Assembly: GCF_044582145.1 (NCBI RefSeq)
Contig: NZ_JBDODO010000013.1
Source: Guyparkeria sp016278265
GTDB taxonomy: Bacteria; Pseudomonadota; Gammaproteobacteria; Halothiobacillales; Halothiobacillaceae
Direction: 5' to 3' (one strand)
DNA length: 47,467 nt
Shown here: piece after piece, positions 25,410 through 33,818 of the stretch
How the letters are laid out: each line of letters begins with the position of its first letter
How positions within the stretch are numbered: position 1 is the first letter of the stretch
Notes under the pieces: model-generated
The model's database searches: none
Seen by the model: the letters and a program-made list of their open reading frames with translations, nothing else
Told to the model about the DNA's origin: nothing
Translations under genes and position numbers: made by a program

Positions 25410-26420
25410 TCACCGTGGCACCGACTTGCCCGACATGGCGCCCTCTTCCCGATACCGGACCGTCGAAGCCGACTGGGCGACTAATGCGGGCCGTAACATC
25501 AGCAAAAACGCCTGCAGGCTGAACAAGGTCGCGGCCCCCACAAGATGGAGCGGCTGCAGGGCGATCGGCAGGTCGAGGCCGACCAACGCGCCACCCAGGG
25601 CGACCTGCACGGCGAGCAGCCCGACAAGCAACATCGCCATGCGTCGCGCCAACCGCCCGCCGCGCGACAGGCGCCACGCCAGCCAGAGATTGACGAGCAC
25701 GACCAGCGCAGCCACCACCATATGCACGCTCAGGATCGCGCCGATTTGCTCGACCCAGCCGCTTCGGTCGTGAAAGTCCGCCGCCGTTGCCGCCACCTGG
25801 TCAACCTGCTCGCGCACCTGGGCGCCGAGGCCGGTCTGGATCAGTGTCAGCAAAAGCGCCACCGGCAACGCCGGCGACCACTGCCCCCTCTCGCTCGGAT
25901 CGATGCGCCATGATGACGGCAGCGTGCGGATCACCACGCCCAGCAGCAGGAGGATCACGCCGAACGAAAGCATCATGTGCGTGGTGACCACCGCCGCGTG
26001 CAGGTTCGTCTCGATCACCACCGCCCCGAGCCAGCCATTGAAGCCCACCAGCACGAAGGCGCCACCGGCCAGCGCCGGCAACCAGCGGTCGGTGCGACGC
26101 ACCATCACCGCCAACAGCAGCGTCATCAGGGAGAGAAACCCGATCAGCGTGCCGGTCAGGCGGTTGAGGTATTCGGTCCAGGTCCGCACGGGATCGAAGC
26201 GCATCTCGTCGTAGCCGTAACGCGCATATTGCTGCCGATAGTCGGCGGGTAGATCCGCCTCGCTCATCGGCGGGATCACTTGACCGAAGCAGGTCGGCCA
26301 GTCCGGGCAGCCCATGCCCGCGCCCGTGGCGCGCACCATGCTACCCACCCAGATCAGGAACAGGACAGCCAGCACCGTCACGATGGCCATCAGGCGCAAC
26401 TGCTTGAGACGTCGATTCAA
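25410..26420 (-). CDS. ctaA: Heme A synthase, COX15/CtaA family
   Basis: 336 residues with eight predicted membrane helices. The family residues are visible: the first glutamate/Asn loop WTEYLNRLTGTLIG, HAAVVTTHMM and the later SVHMVVA and LQPLHLVGA histidines, and a cysteine pair CPDWPTC in an early loop. CtaA oxidises the methyl group of heme O to make heme A for cytochrome aa3 oxidase. The start is TTG at 26420, with GAGGAGAG 5 bases upstream and the TTGA overlapping the stop of the PepSY gene. An ATG ten codons later is a less likely start. Confidence 0.88.
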   Translation of the reverse strand: MNRRLKQLRLMAIVTVLAVLFLIWVGSMVRATGAGMGCPDWPTCFGQVIPPMSEADLPADYRQQYARYGYDEMRFDPVRTWTEYLNRLTGTLIGFLSLMTLLLAVMVRRTDRWLPALAGGAFVLVGFNGWLGAVVIETNLHAAVVTTHMMLSFGVILLLLGVVIRTLPSSWRIDPSERGQWSPALPVALLLTLIQTGLGAQVREQVDQVAATAADFHDRSGWVEQIGAILSVHMVVAALVVLVNLWLAWRLSRGGRLARRMAMLLVGLLAVQVALGGALVGLDLPIALQPLHLVGAATLFSLQAFLLMLRPALVAQSASTVRYREEGAMSGKSVPR

Positions 26421-27427
26421 CGTGATCTCTCCTCTTTCCCGGGGTAACCGTTGCCAATGGCCGGCCGGGCCAACGAACGCCTGCGGAATGCGAGCAGCCC
26501 CAGGGCCATGGCGACCGGCAGCATCAGCGTGCCCCAGAACCAGACCACGCTGCCACCCACTCCCAGCATCCCGCCGGTATGGGCGGCCGCCAGCCAATCG
26601 GCCGTGCCCGGGGCCGAGCGCTCGCCACCAGCCTGGTAGGCCAAGCCGAACGGCCCGACGCTACCGGGCGACCGACAACGCAACACCGCCCGACCGTCTT
26701 CTCGCCACCAGATCGTCTCGACGGTGGCATCACCACAGGCCTCCATGCCGTTCGACGACTCGACGCCGCTATGGACGAGCGGGGCCTCGCGACCATTCAG
26801 CGAGTGCCCGGCCGCCACGGCCCACAGGCCGGTCAGGGCGCTGATCGACCATAACCAGGCGCCCACGATAACGATACCGCGATGCGATTGCCCCACCCCG
26901 GCTCCATGGCGGGGCGGGCGCCCTACCCAGCCAGAAAGGAACAGGACGACGAGCCCGACCGACGAGAGAATCACCAGCCATCGCCCTGGCGTCCCGGCAA
27001 TCAGGCTCGCGTGGATCTCGCCCAGCCACTGCCGCGGGTCGTCGCCAGCCGGCCGCTCACCCACCACGGTCTGCCGGTACGGATCGACGAAGATCTGCCG
27101 CGGCTCGCCGCGCGCGTCGACCAGCTGCAGCATCGCGGTGTCCTGCACACGGGCCGGCATCTCGAGCCGCTGAAGTCGTGCCTCGGGGTGATGCGATTCG
27201 ACAAGTGCCATCAGACGCTCGACCCCGGCCGCCTCGACATGGGCCGGCGGCGACAGCGTCCAAAGCTCCGGGGCCAGCACGCGATCGATCTCGCGGGCGA
27301 AGGACAGACCGGCGCCCGAAATCGCCACCACGGCCAGCGGAATGAGCAGCAGCGCGCCCATCCAGGCGTGGACGCGCAACCACCGGCCTCGCCGAAAGGG
27401 ACGCCAGGACGTTCGTGCAGTGTTCAC
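26417..27427 (-). CDS. PepSY-associated membrane protein
   Basis: 336 residues with GTG start at 27427. A short basic N-terminus is followed by a helix at about 18-40 (GALLLIPLAVVAISGAGL), a PepSY-like periplasmic part (VESHHPEARL, QIFVDPYRQTVVGERP), a helix near 165-185 and two more near 215-235 and 300-325. Proteins of this type are linked with iron, heme and copper uptake and reduction. Here it stands between the truncated CtaB-like gene and ctaA, joined by GTGA and TTGA overlaps, which suggests a role in heme or oxidase biogenesis. A start at the GTG overlaps the upstream stop. Confidence 0.78.
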   Translation of the reverse strand: MNTARTSWRPFRRGRWLRVHAWMGALLLIPLAVVAISGAGLSFAREIDRVLAPELWTLSPPAHVEAAGVERLMALVESHHPEARLQRLEMPARVQDTAMLQLVDARGEPRQIFVDPYRQTVVGERPAGDDPRQWLGEIHASLIAGTPGRWLVILSSVGLVVLFLSGWVGRPPRHGAGVGQSHRGIVIVGAWLWSISALTGLWAVAAGHSLNGREAPLVHSGVESSNGMEACGDATVETIWWREDGRAVLRCRSPGSVGPFGLAYQAGGERSAPGTADWLAAAHTGGMLGVGGSVVWFWGTLMLPVAMALGLLAFRRRSLARPAIGNGYPGKEERSR

Positions 27428-27666
27428 AGCAGGGAATGGTCGAGCGGCAAAGCGAGGGGGAGTAGCGGCAGGTAGCCGCCGAGTGCCAGCGCGACCAGGC
27501 CGATCCCGAGGCAACCAGTCAGACCCACGGGCCAGTCGATGGCCGACGGGCAGGCCGAAAGCCTCCCCACATAGGCGGTGAAGACGGTCAGCATCACCAC
27601 CCTGAATTTGCCGATCTCCACGATCGAGCACACTGGGCGTTGCAATCCGATTGCGAGTTCTGCCAT
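27424..27666 (-). CDS. Truncated protoheme IX farnesyltransferase (CtaB)-like membrane stub
   Basis: 80 residues from ATG 27666. Residues about 19-60 (KFRVVMLTVFTAYVG and LTGCLGIGLVAL) match the first two helices of heme O synthase, where KPRVV(L/M) and FTALVG are typical. After that the similarity ends abruptly in a hydrophobic tail and stop. The catalytic Asp-rich motif (NxxxDxxxD) and the other seven helices are missing. An AGGAG ribosome site is good and the stop overlaps the GTG of the PepSY gene. It may be a decayed ctaB or a kept small membrane protein. Confidence 0.6.
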   Translation of the reverse strand: MAELAIGLQRPVCSIVEIGKFRVVMLTVFTAYVGRLSACPSAIDWPVGLTGCLGIGLVALALGGYLPLLPLALPLDHSLL

Positions 27667-27759
27667 TTCCAGATCCTTCTCTCCTGCTAGTCCCGGCCCG
27701 ACCCGACGGGTCCCGCGACCAGGTTTTCGATTATCCGGGTTTCATGGTCATGTCGCGTC

Positions 27760-27778
27760 GGAGCGATTACATCGCTCC
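27760..27778. repeat. Perfect 8-base inverted repeat, possible operator
   Basis: GGAGCGAT-TAC-ATCGCTCC forms an exact palindrome of 8-base arms with a 3-base centre. It lies 94 bases upstream of the CtaB-like gene on its transcription side. It has no T run and may be an operator or a hairpin; the regulator is unknown. Confidence 0.4.
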
Positions 27779-27901
27779 ATAGTCGATCCCATGCTGCGGC
27801 CGTGCAACCCGTTTTTTTCGAGCTGAAATCATTCGCATCACGGTCTCGATGGAGTTTCGATCGAATCGGGCATCGATCGCCTCGCAGGCGGAAGGTTCAG
27901 G

Positions 27902-28003
27902 ATGCGTCGAGCACACTGCCTCGACGACATCGACGACATCCACACATTACCCCGCGCCGGCTGCCCCGTCCTGCTGGTGCACGACCGCGACGACCCGGTC
28001 ATC
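27902..28003 (+). pseudogene. Possible alpha/beta hydrolase fragment
   Basis: The plus-strand frame has LDDIDDIHTLPRAGCPVLLVHDRDDP. The CPVLLVHDRDDP part matches the strand and acidic turn that precede the catalytic Asp in many alpha/beta hydrolases. It then runs into unrelated sequence before the homocysteine methyltransferase start. There is no nucleophile elbow. I consider it a small remnant; chance similarity is possible. Confidence 0.3.
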
Positions 28004-28120
28004 TCCGCTGCCAAGGGGCGTGTCTCGGCGCCCTGTGAGACAGGGAGACACCGCATCGAGCGTGGCCGTATCTGCCACAATCGGACAGAAATCAACCGAC
28101 CGACTAGGGATGGCCGAGCC

Positions 28121-29050
28121 ATGAGATACACAGCGGTGCAAAAAGGTGAGGTCAGACTGCTCGACGGGGCGACCGGCACCGAGCTCGAGAAACGCGGCGT
28201 CCCCATGCGCACGAACGCGTGGAGCGGCTCGGCCTCCCTCGACCACCCCGAGATCCTCGAACAGATCCACCGGGATTACATCGCCGCCGGCGCCGACATC
28301 ATCACGGCGAATACCTACGCCACCTCGCGCGCCCTGCTTGAGCTGGATGGACTGGGCGACCAATTCGAGACCATCAATCGGGCGTCGGTCCAGGCCGCCT
28401 GTCGGGCAAAGGACGCAAGCGGCCGGCCCGACGTGCTGATCGCGGGCTCCCTGTCCCACCGTGGGCCGATCGCCACCGGCTCGGCGCGACCGGACAGCCG
28501 CGCCATCGGGCTCGACACCATGGCCGCTGCGCTCCGCGAACAGGCCCGTCTGCTGCGCGACGAAGGCTGTGACCTGCTCCTCCTCGAGATGATGTACGAC
28601 CCGGCCCGCATGCCACTCGTCTTCGAGGCGGCCGCCCAGACCGGCCTGCCCGTCTGGGCAGGCTTCTCCGCCCGGCGCGGCGAGAACGGACAGCTCCTCG
28701 GGTTCGGCCCCGGTGAGGATGTCCCATTCGCGCAAATCATCTCGATCCTGCACGACTGGGAAGTCGACGCGGCGGGCATCATGCACACGCCAGCGAACCT
28801 GGTCTCCGATGCCCTGGAAAGCCTGCGCGCGACATTCGACGGCCCGCTCATGGCCTACCCGGACTCGGGGTATTTCAAATCCCCTCATTGGCAATTCGAG
28901 GACGTGATCACGCCCTCCGAACTCCACCGCTACGCCGAGACATGGATCCAACAAGGTGCGCAGGTACTCGGGGGGTGTTGCGGCCTGTCTCCTGAGCACA
29001 TCGCGGCCCTCGCGCCACTCAAGCGAGGGCCGATGCCTGAAAACGGATGA
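28121..29050 (+). CDS. Homocysteine S-methyltransferase family protein
   Basis: 309 residues. The opening LLDGATGTELEKRG and AGADIITANTYATSR, the middle EGCDLLLLEMMYDP and the C-terminal GGCCGLSPEHI are the main markers of the homocysteine methyltransferase barrel (zinc-binding Cys pair in GGCC). The third zinc ligand, Cys in the usual GVNC motif, is replaced here: AAGIMHTPANL puts a His in that place. The enzyme transfers methyl groups to homocysteine or a related thiol/selenol. The start is ATG 28121. Upstream in the same frame is non-homologous sequence. An inverted repeat (GAAAACGGA, TCCGTTTTC at 29039-29085) follows the stop. Confidence 0.83.
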   Translation: MRYTAVQKGEVRLLDGATGTELEKRGVPMRTNAWSGSASLDHPEILEQIHRDYIAAGADIITANTYATSRALLELDGLGDQFETINRASVQAACRAKDASGRPDVLIAGSLSHRGPIATGSARPDSRAIGLDTMAAALREQARLLRDEGCDLLLLEMMYDPARMPLVFEAAAQTGLPVWAGFSARRGENGQLLGFGPGEDVPFAQIISILHDWEVDAAGIMHTPANLVSDALESLRATFDGPLMAYPDSGYFKSPHWQFEDVITPSELHRYAETWIQQGAQVLGGCCGLSPEHIAALAPLKRGPMPENG

Positions 29051-29426
29051 ATCCACACGCCAAAGCTCGCCGCCACTCCGTTTTCAAAAGGTAAGGCCTT
29101 GTTTACGCTCGCGGTAGTCGCATTCGCTCGATCGGGCGACGAAGCCGCCTTGACCCCCACATTGAGCAAGTTCGACACCAACGCGAGCAGCCGATCGCAG
29201 CGGCGCCCCTTCCGCAAGCGATGGAGCCGAGCCAGCCGCCAGCCTTAGAGAAGGGCCCCACGAAATGGCCAACGCCTCTGCGGGAGTCGGGTCGATCGGA
29301 AAATACCAAGTGATAGACTCGGGCTTACTGCACCCGGACCGTGTCGCGTGGCTCGGGGATGGGAATCCCCACGGGGGCAGCACCGCCAGCCATTGCCCTT
29401 GGATTGAAGGACTGGAGGAGAAACGA
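29051..29426. other. Intergenic region without recognised gene
   Basis: The frame of the ferredoxin gene stays open from about 29265, but the residues have no resemblance to any family and the ferredoxin clearly starts at 29427. Apart from the inverted repeat at the left end (29039-29085) I see no regulatory pattern in this stretch. Confidence 0.45.
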
Positions 29427-29747
29427 ATGACGTACGTCGTGACCGAGAACTGCATCAAGTGCAAGTACACGGATTGCGTCTCCGTGTGTCCCGTCGATGC
29501 CTTCCGCGAAGGGCCCGAGATGCTGGTGATCGACCCGGAGGCCTGCATCGATTGCGACGTCTGTGTCGCCGAATGCCCGGCCGGGGCGATCTTCGACGAA
29601 CACGACGTTCCCGAGGACCAGACCGATTTCATCGAACTCAACAGCCGGCTGGCCGAACAATGGCCCATGATCTCGGAGATGAAAGACCCGCCGGCCGACG
29701 CCGAGGAGTGGGACGGCGTACCCGACAAGCGCTCCTATCTGGAGTGA
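29427..29747 (+). CDS. fdxA: Ferredoxin FdxA, 7Fe type
   Basis: 106 residues starting MTYVVTENCIKCKYTDCVSVCPVDAF. The first half binds a [3Fe-4S] cluster and part of a [4Fe-4S] cluster in the pattern CxxxxxxxC and CP; the second half has CIDCDVCVAECP. The C-terminal helix part (EDQTDFIELNSRLAEQWP) is typical for FdxA. It carries electrons to unidentified partners. GGAGGAG lies 6 bases before the ATG. It seems to be a single gene. Confidence 0.92.
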   Translation: MTYVVTENCIKCKYTDCVSVCPVDAFREGPEMLVIDPEACIDCDVCVAECPAGAIFDEHDVPEDQTDFIELNSRLAEQWPMISEMKDPPADAEEWDGVPDKRSYLE

Positions 29748-29951
29748 TCGCTTTACCCATACGCCCGTTCGGCGCTTTGGGTTCGCCATTGCGGGGAGTG
29801 GCTGACTTGTCCGTCCCCCGGCGTCGGCGTGCTCGGATCGAATCAGTCCCCTCCCCGGCAAACGTGCTCGCTGGCCACCTTCTCACTTCAAATATCGCAC
29901 CAGGGTTGCCGAAGGGACGCGACGACCTATCGATAAACCGGGATAGAACCC

Positions 29952-30275
29952 ATGCAAAACATGAAGGCAAAAGAGCTGGCCGCCTGGCTCAACGACGAAA
30001 CCCGTCCCAGCCCTCTGTTACTCGACGTTCGAGAGCCGTGGGAGTACCAGCTCTGTCATATCGACGGCTCGCGAACGATGCCGATGAACACCGTTCCAGC
30101 CAATGTCGCGCAATTGGAGCGAGACATGCCAATCGTGTGCATTTGCCACCATGGCATGCGCAGCATGCAAGTCGCCTTGTTCCTGGAACAGCACGGATTC
30201 TCCAACGTCATAAACCTTACGGGCGGCGTGGATGCCTGGGCGGCGCAAGTCGATAACAACATGCCCACCTATTGA
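29952..30275 (+). CDS. Rhodanese-like domain protein (single domain)
   Basis: 107 residues forming one rhodanese domain: LLLDVREPWEYQLCHIDGS near residue 22-40, the active-site loop CHHGMRS with catalytic Cys 65 near the middle, and the final GGVDAWA. Single-domain rhodaneses carry sulfane sulfur. The loop has two His after the Cys, as often seen in this group. It is followed by selO 122 bases downstream, with no terminator between; a shared transcript is possible. Three cysteines (35, 63, 65) are present. Confidence 0.9.
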   Translation: MQNMKAKELAAWLNDETRPSPLLLDVREPWEYQLCHIDGSRTMPMNTVPANVAQLERDMPIVCICHHGMRSMQVALFLEQHGFSNVINLTGGVDAWAAQVDNNMPTY

Positions 30276-30397
30276 CGGTTGCCTGCCAGTCGACACGGTG
30301 ATGCGGGAAAACCGAAACGCCTTCGCGGCCAACACAGCGATACGCCAACTCGCCCCACGTAACCGACCGTTCTCACCAGGTGCACCCGGGAATACCC

Positions 30398-32182
30398 ATG
30401 ACCCAAGAACCGACCCAAGAACACTTGCCCGAAACGCGCTCTGCCATCTCGAGTCTTGAGGAGCTCGCCAACGTCGTCGACTACTCCCTGATGAGAACGC
30501 TCAAACGCGATCCGGAGGCGACAAGCGATGGCATCGACCACGCGCCTCGACAAGTTTTCTCCGGGCATTACGTCCCCGTCAAGCCGACCCCGATCGAAAA
30601 CCCGGAATACGTCGCTCACAGTCGAGCGCTTTTCCGTGACCTTGGATTGGACGACAGCCTGGCCCGCTCCGACGGGTTCGCCCGCCTGTTCTCCGGCGAC
30701 CTGTCGGTCGTACCCGAGACGATGAGCAACGTCGGTTGGGCTAGTGGCTACGCCCTTTCCATCTATGGCACGGAATTCGACCGCCAGTGCCCGTTTCAGA
30801 CCGGCAATGGCTATGGCGACGGTCGAGCCCTTTCCATACTCGAGGTCGTGACCCGGGGCCAGCGATGGGAGATGCAACTGAAAGGGGCCGGTCGCACGCC
30901 CTATTGCCGGGGCGCGGATGGACGGGCGGTCTTGCGCTCCAGCGTGCGCGAGTTCCTCGCCCAAGAGCACATGCACGCCCTCGGGGTGCCGACATCGCGG
31001 TCATTGAGCCTGTACGTGTCGAAAACCGAAACGGTCGATCGCCCCTGGTACTCGGAGGGCAGCCAGGCCATGAACCCCGACACCCTGGTTCGGGAACCCG
31101 TTGCCATCTCCACCCGAGTGGCGCCCTCGTTCATTCGGGTCGGCCAGCTCGAGCTGTTCAGCCGCCGCGCCCGCAAGCAGGCCCACCCGAGAGCCAGGGA
31201 AGAACTGCAAGCGCTCGTCTCGCACCTGATTGACCGGGAATACGCCGAGGAGGTTGATCGAGAAACGGCGATCGGCGAGCAGATCATCTCGCTCGCGCTC
31301 GCGTTCCAAGACCGGCTCACCTCGCTGGTTGCCGACTGGATTCGCGTTGGCTACTGCCAGGGCAACTTCAACAGTGACAACTGCGCGGCCGGGGGCTTTA
31401 CGCTCGACTACGGCCCGTTCGGGTTTTGCGAGGTCTTCGACCTCTACTTTCAACCCTGGACCGGCGGCGGACGTCATTTTTGTTTTTCCAACCAGCCCGC
31501 CGCCGCGGAACGCAACTTCCGCACGTTCTGCACGACGCTACGCCCCCTGCTGGACGACGACCCGGAAGCCATCGCGCAGCTTGACGCGATTGAAGGCGAC
31601 TTTGCCAAGGTGATGGGCGAAAAGTTGGAACGGATGTGGGCCAGCAAACTGGGCCTGGCGTCGGTCGACGCCGAGTTGTTTGTCGAACTGCAAGCGCTGA
31701 TGACCACGACCCCGGTGGATTACACCCTCTTCTTCCGTGAGCTTTCGGCGATTCCTGACAGCATCGAGCCGCTCAAGAAGAGCTTCTATGCCGGGCTCGA
31801 TCCCTCGGACATTTCAAGCCAGCCGTCTGCACAGCACACCCGCGCAACCGACGAGCGCTGGTCCGAGTGGCTGGCCAAGTGGCGATCGCTCGTCGGTGTC
31901 GACGACGACACCAAGTCGGCAACCGAGTTGGCCCAAACGCGCGACGAGGTCTCGAAGGCCATGAAACGCGTCAACCCGAAATACACGCTGAGAGAGTGGT
32001 TCCTCGTCCCGGCGTATCGACAAGCGGCGGCCGGCGATTATTCGGCAATCAGGGAACTCCAGGAGGTGATGACGCAGCCGTACGCCGAGCAATCAAAAGC
32101 GGTGGAGGAAAAATACTACCGGCGTAAGCCGTCATCGCTGTTCAATGTCGGTGGGGTCTCACATTACAGCTGCTCATCGTGA
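30398..32182 (+). CDS. selO: Protein adenylyltransferase SelO (YdiU family)
   Basis: 594 residues. The pseudokinase core is seen in FSGHYVPVKPTP, the ATP-contacting QLKGAGRTPYCRGADGRAVLRSSVREFL (outline) and the active-site NSDN followed by LDYGPFGF, where the Asp of (T/S)DN binds metal. SelO transfers AMP to protein Ser/Thr/Tyr. The end is CSS: the Cys sits where eukaryotic SelO has selenocysteine, and it is kept here. The reading frame opens earlier with GTG at 30380, but ATG 30398 is the better start. It is close to the 600-residue branch rather than the 480-residue E. coli form. Convergent to the gene at 32265. Confidence 0.92.
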   Translation: MTQEPTQEHLPETRSAISSLEELANVVDYSLMRTLKRDPEATSDGIDHAPRQVFSGHYVPVKPTPIENPEYVAHSRALFRDLGLDDSLARSDGFARLFSGDLSVVPETMSNVGWASGYALSIYGTEFDRQCPFQTGNGYGDGRALSILEVVTRGQRWEMQLKGAGRTPYCRGADGRAVLRSSVREFLAQEHMHALGVPTSRSLSLYVSKTETVDRPWYSEGSQAMNPDTLVREPVAISTRVAPSFIRVGQLELFSRRARKQAHPRAREELQALVSHLIDREYAEEVDRETAIGEQIISLALAFQDRLTSLVADWIRVGYCQGNFNSDNCAAGGFTLDYGPFGFCEVFDLYFQPWTGGGRHFCFSNQPAAAERNFRTFCTTLRPLLDDDPEAIAQLDAIEGDFAKVMGEKLERMWASKLGLASVDAELFVELQALMTTTPVDYTLFFRELSAIPDSIEPLKKSFYAGLDPSDISSQPSAQHTRATDERWSEWLAKWRSLVGVDDDTKSATELAQTRDEVSKAMKRVNPKYTLREWFLVPAYRQAAAGDYSAIRELQEVMTQPYAEQSKAVEEKYYRRKPSSLFNVGGVSHYSCSS

Positions 32183-32189
32183 CGACGGT

Positions 32190-32215
32190 GCGGCGCTGAG
32201 GTGACGAGGCGCCGC
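32190..32215. terminator. G-C hairpin between convergent genes, possible terminator
   Basis: A perfect seven-base stem GCGGCGC-GCGCCGC with a 12-base loop lies 8 bases after selO and before the end of the convergent gene at 32265. There is no T run, so termination is only plausible. Confidence 0.35.
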
Positions 32216-32264
32216 GCCCATCCCACAGTGACCAGCCCTCGCCGACGTATCGCTCGACCAAACC

Positions 32265-32987
32265 TCAGCGGCTCAAACCTGAAGTCGAGACAAAGTCGTG
32301 CAGCTCATCGGCATCGACCTTGTCTGCCGTGCCCGCCGGCACGGAAGCGATCATCGTGGAGTTGATCACACGGCATGCCGTTTCGTCAGGCGTCAGAATC
32401 GTCGCTGTATGCAGGGTGCCTTGCCATGCAGGTTGCGACTCGGAGTAGGCAGAACACGAGTTGTTGATGCAGACGATTTGATAGTCGGCTTTGGAGAAGC
32501 AAGGGATGCGCGTTGTATACGGGCGCAAGAGATCGTAACCGGGCTTGAACATGGGGTTGTATTCGGCCATGAATTCCTTGGGTGAGAGTCCACGATCAAA
32601 CGCGCATTTCGCGTAGTCAGAGATCTCGAGCTCGGAATCGATTGCCGACGGCTCGTAGCCGAGCATCAGCAAGGACTCATCCGGCCCGCCGTCCAGATGC
32701 GGCCGCGTTGTCTCTTGCTGGTCGAAGCGTGCGGCCGAACGATACGCCAGCGTATTGCCGGTGGTGGATTCGTGAATCGCGGCCATCTCGCGCTTGAGGT
32801 CCACCATCAATTGTCGGAACGCGACGGAATCGATCTCGTGACCGACACTGAGCACACAGAAACCCGGCTCGTCGAAGTTGACGCGGCACGTGCGGCGGTA
32901 GATATCAGCCGCGATCGATCTTACGTCCAACGACAAGGGACGCAGGCAAATCGAGGAGCGTGGCCAAGTTTTTGGTTCACGGTTCAT
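32265..32987 (-). CDS. Uncharacterised protein, possible Fe(II)/2-oxoglutarate dioxygenase-like fold
   Basis: 240 residues. I do not recognise a named family. A candidate metal triad is visible: HLDGGPDES (HxD) near residue 97, LHTA near 195, and the Arg in CRVINS a dozen residues later, an order of H-x-D, H, R that resembles Fe(II)/2-oxoglutarate oxygenases. Cysteine count is fairly high (about 6). The ATG at 32987 has no clear ribosome site, so a start inside the gene is possible. It is convergent to selO. The assignment to a dioxygenase is my inference from motif order. Confidence 0.55.
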   Translation of the reverse strand: MNREPKTWPRSSICLRPLSLDVRSIAADIYRRTCRVNFDEPGFCVLSVGHEIDSVAFRQLMVDLKREMAAIHESTTGNTLAYRSAARFDQQETTRPHLDGGPDESLLMLGYEPSAIDSELEISDYAKCAFDRGLSPKEFMAEYNPMFKPGYDLLRPYTTRIPCFSKADYQIVCINNSCSAYSESQPAWQGTLHTATILTPDETACRVINSTMIASVPAGTADKVDADELHDFVSTSGLSR

Positions 32988-33070
32988 ACGGTTTTCACAC
33001 AGGTAACGAGAAGCTCGCCGAGAGCGATTAATTGGTCCGCGTTGAGGGTAGTCGCCTTCCAGAGGTCATT

Positions 33071-33230
33071 CAGGCCACGCCTGGCAAGATGGCAATCACG
33101 GCCAGGATCGTGGACGTGGACACCAGGGAAAAGCCACCACCGGCTAGTTCATTGGCCGCTACCTAATCGCCATCCTCCCGCTGGGGCCGGGACTGATCTG
33201 GGTGGGCATCGACAAAACGGGGCAGTGCTT
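33071..33230 (+). pseudogene. Decayed copy of the RDD-family gene (adjacent duplicate)
   Basis: About 160 bases here are visibly similar to the interior of the intact RDD gene at 33288-33779 (around 33507-33675), beginning at the TPGKMAI part and reaching RDD helix 3. The copy has lost one base in the PSTGQ segment, turned the Gln codon (CAG) into TAG and lost nine bases at the GYFV position. The region from there to the intact gene is junk. It is a tandem duplicate that decayed, with no function expected. Confidence 0.6.
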
Positions 33231-33287
33231 TCCCACACCGCCGACTGATATATTTGCCCAAGGAAATGATTACTAGGGAATGGTGGA

Positions 33288-33779
33288 ATGCACGAGCAAG
33301 ACTTGGAATATGCGGGATTCTGGATGCGCGTCGGCGCAGCGCTCGTGGATACGCTATTGCTGCTAGTTGTCACGGTTCCGCTGCTAATCACCGTTTACGG
33401 GTGGGGCTACTACGGACCATTCCGAACCGGGATCATTGCCGGCCCGGCCGACGTTCTGATCAATTACATCCTTCCCGCCATCGCGGTAATCCTGTTCTGG
33501 CATTACGCACAGGCCACCCCAGGCAAGATGGCCATTTCCGCCAGGATCGTCGACGCCGAGACTGGCGAAAAGCCGTCAACCGGCCAGTTCATCGGCCGCT
33601 ATCTGGGTTACTTCGTCGCCATCATCCCGTTAGGCCTGGGCATCCTCTGGGTGGCAATCGACCGACGGAAACAGGGATGGCACGACAAGCTTGCCGGTAC
33701 GGTCGTCGTCCGCAATACGCAGCCAGAGCCTGTGAGCTTCAACAACCCCTCCGCAAGGCAGGATCCCTCACTGGACTGA
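33288..33779 (+). CDS. RDD family membrane protein
   Basis: 163 residues. The family segment GFWMRVGAALVDTLLL (Arg and Asp), three membrane helices and QGWHDKLAGTVVV with the Asp-Lys end are diagnostic of the RDD domain (PF06271 type). Function is unknown in most cases; some members act in ion transport or stress. GGAATGGTGGA lies just before the ATG. It is convergent with mcrC. A decayed copy precedes it. Confidence 0.85.
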   Translation: MHEQDLEYAGFWMRVGAALVDTLLLLVVTVPLLITVYGWGYYGPFRTGIIAGPADVLINYILPAIAVILFWHYAQATPGKMAISARIVDAETGEKPSTGQFIGRYLGYFVAIIPLGLGILWVAIDRRKQGWHDKLAGTVVVRNTQPEPVSFNNPSARQDPSLD

Positions 33780-33818
33780 CGAAGTGTGAGGTAACGCTTG
33801 CCGCGGCGGGGAAGCCCC

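Larger units (their letters stand above)
27667..28120. other. Intergenic region with inverted repeat and possible hydrolase fragment
   Basis: This 454-base stretch holds the promoter region of the CtaB-like gene on the left, a perfect inverted repeat at 27760, and a plus-strand frame from 27902 whose residues AGCPVLLVHDRDDPVIS look like the C-terminal part of an alpha/beta hydrolase. No intact gene is visible. Confidence 0.5.

Noticed and set aside
29039..29085. Inverted repeat GAAAACGGA / TCCGTTTTC after the methyltransferase gene
   Set aside because: Arms are 29 bases apart and no T run follows, so I could not assign it as a terminator or an element end.
29265..29426. In-frame extension of FdxA
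   Set aside because: The extra residues have no resemblance to ferredoxins, and a GGAGGAG site directly precedes the standard MTYVV start.
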